From Rhizobiales bacterium GAS188 (lineage in GTDB: Bacteria > Pseudomonadota > Alphaproteobacteria > Rhizobiales > Beijerinckiaceae), in assembly GCA_900104855.1 (NCBI GenBank), contig FNSS01000001.1:3782001-3846000 (forward strand): DNA of 64,000 nucleotides, given 5' to 3'. Below, piece after piece: positions 16,441 through 23,995 of this stretch. Numbering within the stretch: position 1 is the stretch's first letter; every line of letters begins with the position of its first letter. Under the pieces are notes generated by a model. It did no database searches, was not told where the DNA came from, and saw only the letters and a program-made list of their open reading frames with translations. The translations under genes were made by a program, and so were the position numbers.

Positions 16441-16948
16441 CGAGGGTGGAGCTGGCGCTGCCGCCCTTCGCACAAGCGGGGCCAATGAGCCAAAGCCGCT
16501 CACGTCCAGATGCGAGAGACGAGGGTGCTCCGCCCTGGCCAGCGCCCTTCATCCAGGTCAAAGCGCCTACGCGGCCAAGAGCGGGATGAGGAACGGTTGG
16601 AACCGGTTCTGCGTCCGCATCTCGCTTTCATTTTCTTGGGATCAATCATCAACATGATCAGGCAAGTTGAGCGTTAGTAATAATAAGTGCGTGAGAATCA
16701 CGATATCAATTGATGTGCCAGCATTGACAAAAGTGTTGATGTGCAACCGCTAAGGAACGGTTCCGCAACCTGGATCTGGTCTAACACTGGTGGGATCCGC
16801 ATCCGCGCCAATTCGCAAGCGCCGTCACATTAACCATACGAGAACTGTCTGCCGAGACGCAGGGCGCGCTTAATGAGCAATTAATACATCTGGTAAAAAA
16901 GATGGCGCGCTGGGGTCTGCATCTTGGGGAGGACTTGGGAGAAGTTGG
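16441..16948. other. 508-base non-coding, AT-richer regulatory gap
   Basis: No gene is supported. The region is AT-richer than its flanks and full of short symmetric motifs. These are GGAACGGTT followed by GGAACCGGTTC (16591-16610), a CGTGA-GAA-TCACG stem near 16690-16702, two direct copies of TTGATGTGC (16710-16718 and 16736-16744, 26 bases apart), GGAACGGTTCC (16754-16764), and the CtrA-like box at 16870-16884. It probably contains the promoter of the downstream lipoprotein gene and operator sites. Confidence 0.5.
16870..16884. promoter_or_regulatory. Perfect CtrA-type box TTAA-N7-TTAA
   Basis: TTAATGAGCAATTAA matches the alphaproteobacterial CtrA consensus TTAA-N7-TTAA exactly. It lies 65 bases upstream of the lipoprotein ATG, a normal place for an activator site. 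A half-site TTAACCAT occurs at 16831-16838. CtrA commonly controls flagellar and cell-cycle genes in this class; binding here is inferred. Confidence 0.55.
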
Positions 16949-17818
16949 ATGAGAACGCTTCTCATCTGTTCCCTGGCCGGCACCTTGATCGGCTGTAGCT
17001 GTCTTATTCCGCGGCAAGCGCTCATGGGCGCGTGCACCGGTCCGAAACGGTTCGACTGTTTCGACAAAATGGCTGCCGTTTCGCGGGTCGAACTGAAGCC
17101 CGCGTCAGCCGCGGTCGGCCCCGTTGCGAAAAAGGCGAATGCCGCGCTCGCCGCGCGGGCGGCCGGTCCGCGTGTTGGAGCAAAGGCAACCGCATCCAAG
17201 GCCGGTTCCACTCCGAAAAAGGCGAAGCCCGCGCTCTCCGCGAAGTCTGCCGGTCGGCCCGTTCAAGCAAATGCAACCGCATCCAAAGCCGGTGCCGTTA
17301 CGAAAAAGGCGAGGACGGCGGTCGCAGCCAAGGCCGCCGGTCGGCGCGTTCAACCAAGGGCGACCGCATCCAAAGCCGGTTCCGTTATGAAAAAGGCGAA
17401 GGCCGCGGTCGTAGCGAAGGCCGCCGGTCGGCACCTTGAAACAAGGCCGACCCCATCCAATGCCGGCTCCGCCGCGAAAAAGGCAGTGGCCATGCTCGCA
17501 CCGAAGGTGGACGCGCGCCCAATTGCCCAGGTCGGGGATACGTCCGATCCTGTCATGGATAGGGCAAAGGCCACGATCACGGCGAAATTGGAAGACCCGG
17601 CATCTGCCGAGTTCGTTCAGATGAAGCGGGCCGTCAGGAAAAATACGCTAGGGCAGCCCATCGATACTATCTGTGGCCGCGTCAAAGGGAAAACAGCTTC
17701 GAGCGGCGAGACAAGAGAAATGCCTTTTCTATATGTGGTGAAAGAAGATGACTTGTACATCGTCGACGGCGGCGATGACATGATGGCAACAGCGGCCTAT
17801 GGCAATATTTGCAAATAG
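16949..17818 (+). CDS. Repeat-rich lipoprotein of unknown function
   Basis: The product has 289 residues. The N-terminus MRTLLICSLAGTLIGC carries a lipobox (LIGC, Cys16). Residues 61-176 are four tandem 29-residue units of the type KKAKxAxxAKAAGRxVxxxATASKAGS, very basic and Ala-rich, recalling histone H1/AlgP-type tails. The C-terminal ~80 residues form a separate domain (DRAKATITAKLEDPASAEFV, NTLGQPIDTICGRVKG, MPFLYVVKEDDLYIVDGGDD), a pattern I associate with small secreted alphaproteobacterial proteins of unknown role. The basic repeats would sit in the periplasm and might bind anionic polymers (inference). A CtrA-like box precedes it. Confidence 0.75.
   Translation: MRTLLICSLAGTLIGCSCLIPRQALMGACTGPKRFDCFDKMAAVSRVELKPASAAVGPVAKKANAALAARAAGPRVGAKATASKAGSTPKKAKPALSAKSAGRPVQANATASKAGAVTKKARTAVAAKAAGRRVQPRATASKAGSVMKKAKAAVVAKAAGRHLETRPTPSNAGSAAKKAVAMLAPKVDARPIAQVGDTSDPVMDRAKATITAKLEDPASAEFVQMKRAVRKNTLGQPIDTICGRVKGKTASSGETREMPFLYVVKEDDLYIVDGGDDMMATAAYGNICK
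17129..17476. repeat. Four 87-bp in-frame repeats in the lipoprotein gene
   Basis: Four units of 29 codons (17129-17215, 17216-17302, 17303-17389, 17390-17476) encode KKA...AKAAGR...ATASKAGS-type peptides. Their DNA is still clearly related (repeated AAAAAGGCGAAG and GCATCCAAAGCCGG blocks), so duplication is fairly recent and copy number may differ between strains. Confidence 0.85.
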
Positions 17819-17837
17819 GCCATCTCTCCGAGGCACC

Positions 17838-18623
17838 ATGAACGATCTCACCAATCCTACGGAGCCGCACAACGGCTCGCTGAAATCGCCGGTGATCGTG
17901 ATCATTGAGCGCTGCAGGCTGACGCGGACCTGCATCTTCAGCATCCTGAGGAGGGAATTACCTGGATACGAAATCTTCGAAATCGCGACAATCGGCGAGC
18001 TAGGCCGTGCATCAGGAAGCGACGTCCGCTTGATCGCGCTCGATATCGGGGACAAGCCTCTCGCTGATCCTTTGGTCGAAGATGATATTGCAGCTCTCGC
18101 AAGATCCTTTCCGCACGTGCCCGTTGCGCTCTTGTCCAACCGCGATGACGAGGCGTCGGCAGCGATGCGGCGCGGAGTCCGCGGCTTCTTTCCGACGTCG
18201 ATCCCGGTTGAGGTTGCTATCGCCGGCTTGCGGCTTGTTCTTGCCGGGGGCGTCTACCGGCCGCTGACGATCGACGCAAGACCAAATGAAATTCCGGTGT
18301 TCGAGACGACGAACGGATCCCTTGGTTCTCACGCGCCTCCCGGAGCTCACGACGTCAGCCCCGCCGAGACGGGCGCGACCCAGAATACGGTGGTCGAACT
18401 TACGCCGCGCGAGAGGCACGTGTTTGCGGCGCTGGAGCTCGGTCTGCCCAATAAGCTGATTGCCTCCAGGCTCAACCTGTCCGAAAACACCGTCAAAATG
18501 CACATTCAACACATCATGCGGAAATGTTCCGCTCGAAATCGGACCGAAGCGGTTCTCTTTTGTAGTGGACGGTTGTTGCACGCTAACGGTCACGCGCGCT
18601 CACGGATGTCTTCATCTTCATGA
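17838..18623 (+). CDS. LuxR-family response regulator, atypical receiver
   Basis: The product has 261 residues. The C-terminal helix-turn-helix (about 195-250: LTPRERHVFAALELGLPNKL, IASRLNLSENTVKMHIQHIM) is a clear NarL/LuxR DNA-binding domain. The N-terminal part (about 15-140) has the outline of a receiver domain with IALDIGDKP as the likely phospho-acceptor segment, but the acidic pocket near the start is reduced to IIERCR and the usual Lys motif is not obvious, so it may not be a standard phospho-switch. The ATG at 17838 has CCGAGG upstream. It sits between the flagellar block and the secretion locus and could control either. Confidence 0.75.
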   Translation: MNDLTNPTEPHNGSLKSPVIVIIERCRLTRTCIFSILRRELPGYEIFEIATIGELGRASGSDVRLIALDIGDKPLADPLVEDDIAALARSFPHVPVALLSNRDDEASAAMRRGVRGFFPTSIPVEVAIAGLRLVLAGGVYRPLTIDARPNEIPVFETTNGSLGSHAPPGAHDVSPAETGATQNTVVELTPRERHVFAALELGLPNKLIASRLNLSENTVKMHIQHIMRKCSARNRTEAVLFCSGRLLHANGHARSRMSSSS

Positions 18624-18651
18624 GGTTATGCGTCTGCCCAGTCGTTGCGGC

Positions 18652-20010
18652 TCAATGCTCGCGGAATGCGCCGCTGAAGCTGTCGAGCAGAGGCCGCAGG
18701 GCATAGAGGGCCACGGTGCTGCGACCGGTCTTGATGAAGACTTGGGTCGGCATGCCTGGAATGATCCGGACCCCATTGAGCTCGGCGAGCCGTTCATCCA
18801 ACACGCGAATCTTGGCGGCGTAATATGGCTGGTCGGTCCGCTTGTCGACAAGTCGGTCGGCGGAGACTTGTATGACGACTCCCTTGAGCAGCGGCACTCG
18901 CCGCTCGCTGTATGCCAGGAGATGCACATCCGCATTCAATCCTGGATGGACGACGTCGATATCCTCAGGCCTTACGCGCGCGGTCACGATGAGCCGGTCG
19001 TGCCGGGGAACGAGATCCAGGAGAGGCTCGCCGGCGCCGATCACCCCACCTAGCGTATGGACCCGCAGGTCGGTCACGACGGCGTCCTCGGGCGCCTTGA
19101 CCTCCTTTCGCGAGAGTTGATCTTCGGCTGCTGGTATTTGCTCGCGCAACTGAAAGATCTGGTTTTGCGTCTCGCGCAGCGACTGCGCAATCTCGTTCTG
19201 TCGGTCGCTCTCCAGTTTGATGAGGGTCGCCTGCGATTCGCTGATGACCTGCGCGGCGCGCGAGATCTGCGCGGTGGTCTCGCCTCGCCGACCGTCGATG
19301 TCGGCCATTTCCCGTTCGAGGCTCAAAAGCCGCGGGCGCCGCTCCAGACCCTTGTTGATCAGAATGGTGACGGTATCTACTTCCTCATGAACGATCCCGG
19401 CCCGCTTTACGGCCGCGATTTCCTGCGCCTTGAGCCCCACGATCTCCTGCTCGACTTGCGACATTTTTTTCGAAATCACGGCCATCTGCGATCGCAGGAC
19501 CTGCCGACGCGCATCGAATAGGCCTTGTTGGCCGGCCAGGATGGCCAAGACTGCCGGATTCTCTCTTGCCAATGTTTCAAGCTCGCTCGGAAACGACACT
19601 TGCTCTTGTCCATGCTGCTCCGCCAGGAGCCGTGATTCCCGTGCCGTCGCGTCCCAGAGTTGGCCGCGAAGGCTCTGCAATTCCGCGCGGGCCTTGGTCG
19701 CGTCCAACCTGATCAATATTTGCCCGGCACGGACGACATCACCATCGGCGACGAGAATGTCGTCGATGATGCCGCCCTCCAGATGCTGAATTGTCTTTCG
19801 GCTCGATTCTGCCTCCACGACGCCGGAAGCAATTGCGGCGCTCTCGAGAGGCGCAAAAGTCGACCACGTGCCCAACCCCAGGATGAAGCCGCAAGCCAGG
19901 AGATTGCCCGCCCAGGCGATGCGGCGGAGCCGGCTGGAGGGCGTTCTCGACGCAGGTGCGGAGCACCAGGGGAATTGCTGGATTTCGGCGTGCCGTAATC
20001 CAATGCTCAT
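18652..20010 (-). CDS. HlyD-family type I secretion periplasmic adaptor
   Basis: The 452-residue membrane-fusion protein links an inner-membrane ABC exporter to an outer-membrane channel. One membrane helix (about 34-54, AWAGNLLACGFILGLGTWST) is followed by half a lipoyl domain (IQHLEGGIIDDILVADGDVV), a long coiled-coil hairpin (about 105-295) and the second lipoyl half plus beta barrel (APEDAVVTDLRVHTLGGVIG, ...NGVRIIPGMPTQVFIKTG). Its ATG overlaps the stop of the ABC gene, so the two form one unit, as in prtDE/prsDE. No TolC-type gene is nearby; a shared outer-membrane channel must be used. Confidence 0.93.
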   Translation of the reverse strand: MSIGLRHAEIQQFPWCSAPASRTPSSRLRRIAWAGNLLACGFILGLGTWSTFAPLESAAIASGVVEAESSRKTIQHLEGGIIDDILVADGDVVRAGQILIRLDATKARAELQSLRGQLWDATARESRLLAEQHGQEQVSFPSELETLARENPAVLAILAGQQGLFDARRQVLRSQMAVISKKMSQVEQEIVGLKAQEIAAVKRAGIVHEEVDTVTILINKGLERRPRLLSLEREMADIDGRRGETTAQISRAAQVISESQATLIKLESDRQNEIAQSLRETQNQIFQLREQIPAAEDQLSRKEVKAPEDAVVTDLRVHTLGGVIGAGEPLLDLVPRHDRLIVTARVRPEDIDVVHPGLNADVHLLAYSERRVPLLKGVVIQVSADRLVDKRTDQPYYAAKIRVLDERLAELNGVRIIPGMPTQVFIKTGRSTVALYALRPLLDSFSGAFREH

Positions 20011-21875
20011 GGTTGCGGGACCTCGCTCCGAGCGCAGAGATCGCGAGCGCTTTTACGGGGGATCGGCGGCCACCGGAGAGCGGGTTGCAGGGAGTTGTCG
20101 GCTCCGGGGCCGGGCTCACCATCCCGGTACGTGCAATCGGGCGGGCGCTCGCGGGACGCAACCTGAGGTCGGCTGACATACCTCTCGAAGATTTCCTTGC
20201 TGTCGCCGAAGGCGCAGAGGGCGCCGCCCTGCATGATGGCAATCTTGTTCGTGGCACCGAGGATGCCCATCCGATGGGTGATGACGATCACCGTGGCCTT
20301 GGCGGCCTTCATCCGTTCGACAGCCTCGTTGAGTGCGCGCTCGCCGAGGTAGTCGAGGCTGGCGTTCGGCTCGTCGAGGACGACGAGGCGCGGGTCGCCA
20401 AATAAGGCACGCGCGAGACCGAGGCGCTGGCGATAGGCGCGCAAGAGGCTCGGGCCGCTGTTGGAAACGACCGTATCGTAACCCTGCGGCAACCTCGTGA
20501 TCGTGTCATGCAGTCCCGCCAGCTTCGCTGCTTCGATCACCTTCTGCGGCTCGGCGTCGTTCAGTCGTGCGATGACGTCCTTGACGGTGTCCCCGATGAT
20601 TTCGATGTCCTGCGGCAGATATCCGAGATGTCGACCACCTTGTGAATCGCGCAAGACCGAAACGTCGATGCTGTCGAGCAGGACGCGGCCCGCCGTTGGC
20701 GCCGATACTCCAGCGATGAGCCGTGCGAGCGTGGATTTGCCGGAGCCCGACGGACCAATGATGCCGAGGCATTCACCGGGGGCGAGGCTGAACGAGACCC
20801 CCTTCAACAGGAGATGGCCGGAGCCCGGCAGCACGACGCTGACGTTGTCGACGACGAGCCTGCCCGCCGGCTCGGCCATCAGCATGGCGCTGCCGCTCGC
20901 AGGAGGGACGGCGGCATGCAGCACGCTGTTGAGCCGTCGGTAGACGGCTAAGACCGTCGCGAAGGCCTTCCAGCCTGCGATGGTGCCCTCGATGGGGGCG
21001 AGCATGCGCCCGAACAAGAGGGTCGCGGCAAAGATAATGGCCGGGCTCCGGTCGTGTTCGAGGACGAGCCACGCTGCCGAGCCCATCACCAGGACCTGCG
21101 TCAAGGCCCGCATTGGCTTGCCGATGAGCATCACGATCTCATTGCGGCGTTGCGCCGTCTCCTGCGCAGTCCTCGCGGCCTCGGCGTCCTGGTAGACGAG
21201 GCGCGCGGCACCGTCGAACATTCCGATGGCCCTGATGACACGGATGTTTCCGACAGCCGTGCAGAGCCGGCCATGACTCTTCGTCAACGCGACGCCGGAT
21301 TGGGCCAACGGGCCTTCGGTGACCAACTCGCCCGCGAGGGCAAGGCCGAATAGGAGGAACGCGCTCCCGGCCCCGATCGCCCCCAGCAATGGATGCACAA
21401 GGAAGAGAACGCCGAGGAAAAGGGGCGCCCAGAGGATGTCAAAGAGCATCGCGCAAGCACTGGACTCGACGAACTGGCGCAGGGCTGTGAGGTCCCGATA
21501 GGCCTCCGACGCATGTCCCGGATCGGCTCGAAAGGCGTAGTCGAGGCAAGCCGACAGCACCGCTGGACGCAGGCGATCTTCGAGCCATCCTCCGATCCGG
21601 CCCAAAGCCGCGCGGCGCAATGCGTCGAGCAATCCCCCGATCGCGACAATCAGCGCGACGATCAGAGTGAGCATCAGGAGCGTGTCCGCGCTTCGGCTCG
21701 ACAACACTCGATCGTAGATCTGAAGGAGATAGATGGAAGGCGCGAGGAGCAGGAGATTGTAGCCGCAGCTATAAGTGAAGACGAGCCCGAGCGACCCGGC
21801 GCAGGCCCAAAGCGCCGCCTGCAAAGGTGTCTGTCGGGGCGGCATGATGTGTTGCCTCAGGGACCGCATCAACAT
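20007..21875 (-). CDS. Type I secretion permease/ATPase, PrtD-like, degenerate signature
   Basis: The 622-residue half transporter has a six-helix membrane domain (about 20-310; SIYLLQIYDRVLSSRSADTL is typical of PrtD) and a C-terminal nucleotide-binding domain. The domain shows Walker A GPSGSGKST, Q-loop YLPQDIEI, Walker B RLVVLDEPNASLD and switch His in VIVITHRMG. The ABC signature, normally LSGGQ before RQR, reads LLRAY here (GPSLLRAYRQRLGLARALFG). A 60-residue Pro/Arg-rich tail follows the domain. With the HlyD gene it should export the two repeat proteins encoded just upstream. Alternative upstream start codons exist. Confidence 0.9.
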   Translation of the reverse strand: MLMRSLRQHIMPPRQTPLQAALWACAGSLGLVFTYSCGYNLLLLAPSIYLLQIYDRVLSSRSADTLLMLTLIVALIVAIGGLLDALRRAALGRIGGWLEDRLRPAVLSACLDYAFRADPGHASEAYRDLTALRQFVESSACAMLFDILWAPLFLGVLFLVHPLLGAIGAGSAFLLFGLALAGELVTEGPLAQSGVALTKSHGRLCTAVGNIRVIRAIGMFDGAARLVYQDAEAARTAQETAQRRNEIVMLIGKPMRALTQVLVMGSAAWLVLEHDRSPAIIFAATLLFGRMLAPIEGTIAGWKAFATVLAVYRRLNSVLHAAVPPASGSAMLMAEPAGRLVVDNVSVVLPGSGHLLLKGVSFSLAPGECLGIIGPSGSGKSTLARLIAGVSAPTAGRVLLDSIDVSVLRDSQGGRHLGYLPQDIEIIGDTVKDVIARLNDAEPQKVIEAAKLAGLHDTITRLPQGYDTVVSNSGPSLLRAYRQRLGLARALFGDPRLVVLDEPNASLDYLGERALNEAVERMKAAKATVIVITHRMGILGATNKIAIMQGGALCAFGDSKEIFERYVSRPQVASRERPPDCTYRDGEPGPGADNSLQPALRWPPIPRKSARDLCARSEVPQP

Positions 21876-21973
21876 TTTGGGTCACCGCGGACTTGATATT
21901 TCACATCGGCTCCGACCTTCGCGCCGCGGTCAAGCGGAGCTGGTGATGAATCGAGACCGGCGGCACTCGTCCA

Positions 21974-22044
21974 GCGAATCCGAAATTCGCATCACCTTGG
22001 GGCAACGCAATCTTGGAGCAACGCACCTGGCGAATTTCGGATTC
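21974..22044. repeat. Inverted pair of a 17-bp palindromic motif
   Basis: GCGAATCCGAAATTCGC (21974-21990) and its complement GCGAATTTCGGATTC (22030-22044) form a 15-bp perfect inverted repeat around a 39-base loop, between the small repeat-protein gene and the ABC gene. A third full copy is at 22720-22736. On the minus-strand transcript this would fold into a strong stem and may attenuate read-through from cargo to exporter genes. Confidence 0.7.
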
Positions 22045-22102
22045 AAACTGCACTTGGCCGCCGGTCTCCGCCAGACAGACGCAGCGATCGGACGTGCACC
22101 GA

Positions 22103-22507
22103 TCAGACGTGCACGAAGTCGGAGACGTGGAAGTGCTCGGAATTGTTGAGCACGTTGCTCAGATTCGCCGTCTCGGTGGTCGGATCCGTGTGCGTCAGCG
22201 TCAACGAAACGTTTCCGCCTGTCGCGTGGTCGTTGTTTCCGCCATTGCCGCCGACGCCGGCCATGACGGATTGGTGCTGGTCCGCCGAGAAGACGTTGCT
22301 TTGGGAAGCCGTCGTGTTGGCGGTCACTCCCCCGGAGTCGTCGATACTAGCCCCATTCGCATTGTTGACCGGATCGAAGCTGATCTGCGGCGCGCTGATG
22401 ATGGCGCCGGAGTTGGAACCGTTGCCGCCGTCGCCGGCGCTCTGGCCGCCCGTAGCGATATCGTGGAACGCGATCACGTCGGAAGCGTGGTTAAATCCGC
22501 TTATCAT
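22103..22507 (-). CDS. Single-repeat glycine-rich protein, candidate secreted cargo
   Basis: The 134-residue protein is one unit of the repeat found four times in the neighbouring protein: DVIAFHDIATGGQSAGDGGN near the start, then DQHQSVMAGVGGNGGNN and GGNVSLTLTHTD. There is no N-terminal signal peptide and no Cys. The C-terminus ends SDFVHV, an acidic residue followed by hydrophobics as in C-terminal signals of PrtD-type exporters. The ATG has a good GGGAGAG site four bases upstream. It lies directly before the ABC gene. Function unknown; an exported surface or matrix protein is my inference. Confidence 0.7.
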   Translation of the reverse strand: MISGFNHASDVIAFHDIATGGQSAGDGGNGSNSGAIISAPQISFDPVNNANGASIDDSGGVTANTTASQSNVFSADQHQSVMAGVGGNGGNNDHATGGNVSLTLTHTDPTTETANLSNVLNNSEHFHVSDFVHV

Positions 22508-22527
22508 CTGACTCTCCCATATCCTGG

Positions 22528-22563
22528 TTTTTGCCCATGTCTTGCTTTTTGCCCATGTCTTGC
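22528..22563. repeat. Two 18-bp direct repeats in the leader of the single-repeat gene
   Basis: TTTTTGCCCATGTCTTGC occurs twice without spacer (22528-22545, 22546-22563), with a degenerate third partial copy on each side. On the minus strand the units read GCAAGACATGGGCAAAAA and lie 20-56 bases before the start codon, in the untranslated leader. Confidence 0.85.
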
Positions 22564-22719
22564 TTTTGCACAGCGTGCATCCCGAATGGGACTACGGTTG
22601 CGGTACCGACTTTGGTCCCGCTCACTTCATTCGCCTAGGTCCCAAAACTGCTGCCATCGATTCGGGAGGGGTGTACGCCCGAATGGGTTATGGGCCGCGT
22701 GCGTATCTCAATGGCGAAT

Positions 22720-22736
22720 GCGAATTTCGGATTCGC
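22720..22736. repeat. Third copy of the 17-bp palindromic motif
   Basis: GCGAATTTCGGATTCGC, with GCGAAT and ATTCGC pairing around TTCGG, lies 30 bases after the stop of the four-repeat gene (minus strand). It is the same motif that forms the inverted pair at 21974-22044, so each cargo gene of this locus is followed by it. Confidence 0.7.
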
Positions 22737-22765
22737 TGCACTCGGCAGGGCTCGCTCGAATTCTT

Positions 22766-23995
22766 CTATCCCACATGCAGCAGGTGGTGGTCCGCCAGAA
22801 GGTGCAGGGCGAAGTCTCCGCCCTGCGCAAGGTTGCCGTCGCCGCCATGACCCCCGACACCGGCAATCTGGATCGCGCTTTGGTCGAAGTGAACGTTGTT
22901 GATCTGATCGGCGCTGGCTGTGGAATTGTAGCCGGCGACCGCAATGTTGATGGGCGCGTAGATCGCGACACTGACGTCGGTGAGGCTGCCGGAGAAGTGG
23001 CCATTGCCGCCATCGCCGGCGCTGTTGAAGCCGGTCGCGATCACATCAGAGCCGATCAATCCGGAGCTGGACGAATGAATAGTCCCGCTCCCGCCCGCTG
23101 CGACGCTGCTATCGCCGCCGTGCCCCCCGACACCGGCCATCTGAAGGGCGGATTGATTGAAATCCACGGTGTTCGTTTGGTCGGCATGGGCGCTGGAGTT
23201 GGGTCCCGCTACCGCGATGTTGATCGGCTCATAGAGCGCGAAAGACACATGGGCGATGCTCCCGAAGAAGGATCCGTCCCCGCCATTGCCGGCGTGGTTG
23301 CCGCCGGTCGCGATTACGTCCGAGCCGATCCAACCGTGGCCGGAGCCTTGGCTAGGCCCGGAGATGGACACGTCCCCACCGATCGCCGCGTTGCCGTTCC
23401 CGCCATGGCCGCCGACACCGGCGATCTGAGTGGCGCCTTGATCGAAATGAACCGCATTCGTTTGATGGGCGTCGGCCGAAGCGTGAGGGCCACCGACCGC
23501 AATGTTGATTGGGTGGAATATCGCCGTGGAAGCGTTGATCATGGCTCCCAAAAAGTGGCCGTCGCCACCATTGCCGGCGCCGCTGCCACCGGTCGCGATC
23601 ACGTCCGAGCCGATCCAGCCGTGGTCGGACGCGTGGCCGGGCCCGAGGACGGACACGTTCCCGCCAATCGCCGCGTTGCCGGTGCCTCCCGGGCCGCCGA
23701 CGCCAGCGATCTGAGTGGCGCCTTGATCGAAATGAACCGCATTCGTTTGATGGGCGTCGGCCGTCGCGTGAGGACCCCCAACTGCAACGTCGACCGGGCT
23801 GTACTTCGCGGCGGCAGCGTGAACCACGGCGCCCAAAAAGTGGCTACCGCCCCCATTGCCGGCGCTGTTGCCGCCCGTCTGGACTAGGAAGAGCGGAAGA
23901 GAGCCTATGGACAGCGATGACGGAATTGACGCGGCGCGCCCATGAGGATCCGTTCGATCAAGGTGGAGTCCCCCCGATACCTGCTGAAGCTCCAT
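22766..23995 (-). CDS. Four-repeat glycine-rich protein, candidate type I cargo
   Basis: The 409-residue protein is built almost entirely of four ~91-95-residue repeats (from about residues 39, 134, 229 and 320). Each has the plan GSDVIATGGxxAGNGGDG, then a hydrophobic INIAVxGP strand, then ADxHQTNxVxFDQxAxQIAG and VGGHGG-N. The alternation suggests a beta-rich fold. There is no classical signal peptide and no Cys. The end ADHHLLHVG may act as a C-terminal export signal. I prefer ATG 23995 (GAGGGA five bases upstream) to the GTG at 24010. It starts the cargo-cargo-ABC-HlyD series. No family I can name; probably an extracellular or surface protein. Confidence 0.72.
   Translation of the reverse strand: MELQQVSGGLHLDRTDPHGRAASIPSSLSIGSLPLFLVQTGGNSAGNGGGSHFLGAVVHAAAAKYSPVDVAVGGPHATADAHQTNAVHFDQGATQIAGVGGPGGTGNAAIGGNVSVLGPGHASDHGWIGSDVIATGGSGAGNGGDGHFLGAMINASTAIFHPINIAVGGPHASADAHQTNAVHFDQGATQIAGVGGHGGNGNAAIGGDVSISGPSQGSGHGWIGSDVIATGGNHAGNGGDGSFFGSIAHVSFALYEPINIAVAGPNSSAHADQTNTVDFNQSALQMAGVGGHGGDSSVAAGGSGTIHSSSSGLIGSDVIATGFNSAGDGGNGHFSGSLTDVSVAIYAPINIAVAGYNSTASADQINNVHFDQSAIQIAGVGGHGGDGNLAQGGDFALHLLADHHLLHVG

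Noticed and set aside
16591-16610. Phage attachment site or integron end
   Set aside because: The GGAACGGTT/GGAACCGGTTC symmetry is short, no integrase or other mobile gene is nearby, and no matching direct repeat flanks a block of genes.
22013-23887. 624-codon open frame on the + strand through the repeat-protein locus
   Set aside because: It is antisense to the four-repeat protein, inherits that gene's periodicity, crosses the intergenic palindromes, and has no ribosome-binding site or recognisable domain. The minus-strand reading has good start sites and a logical operon.
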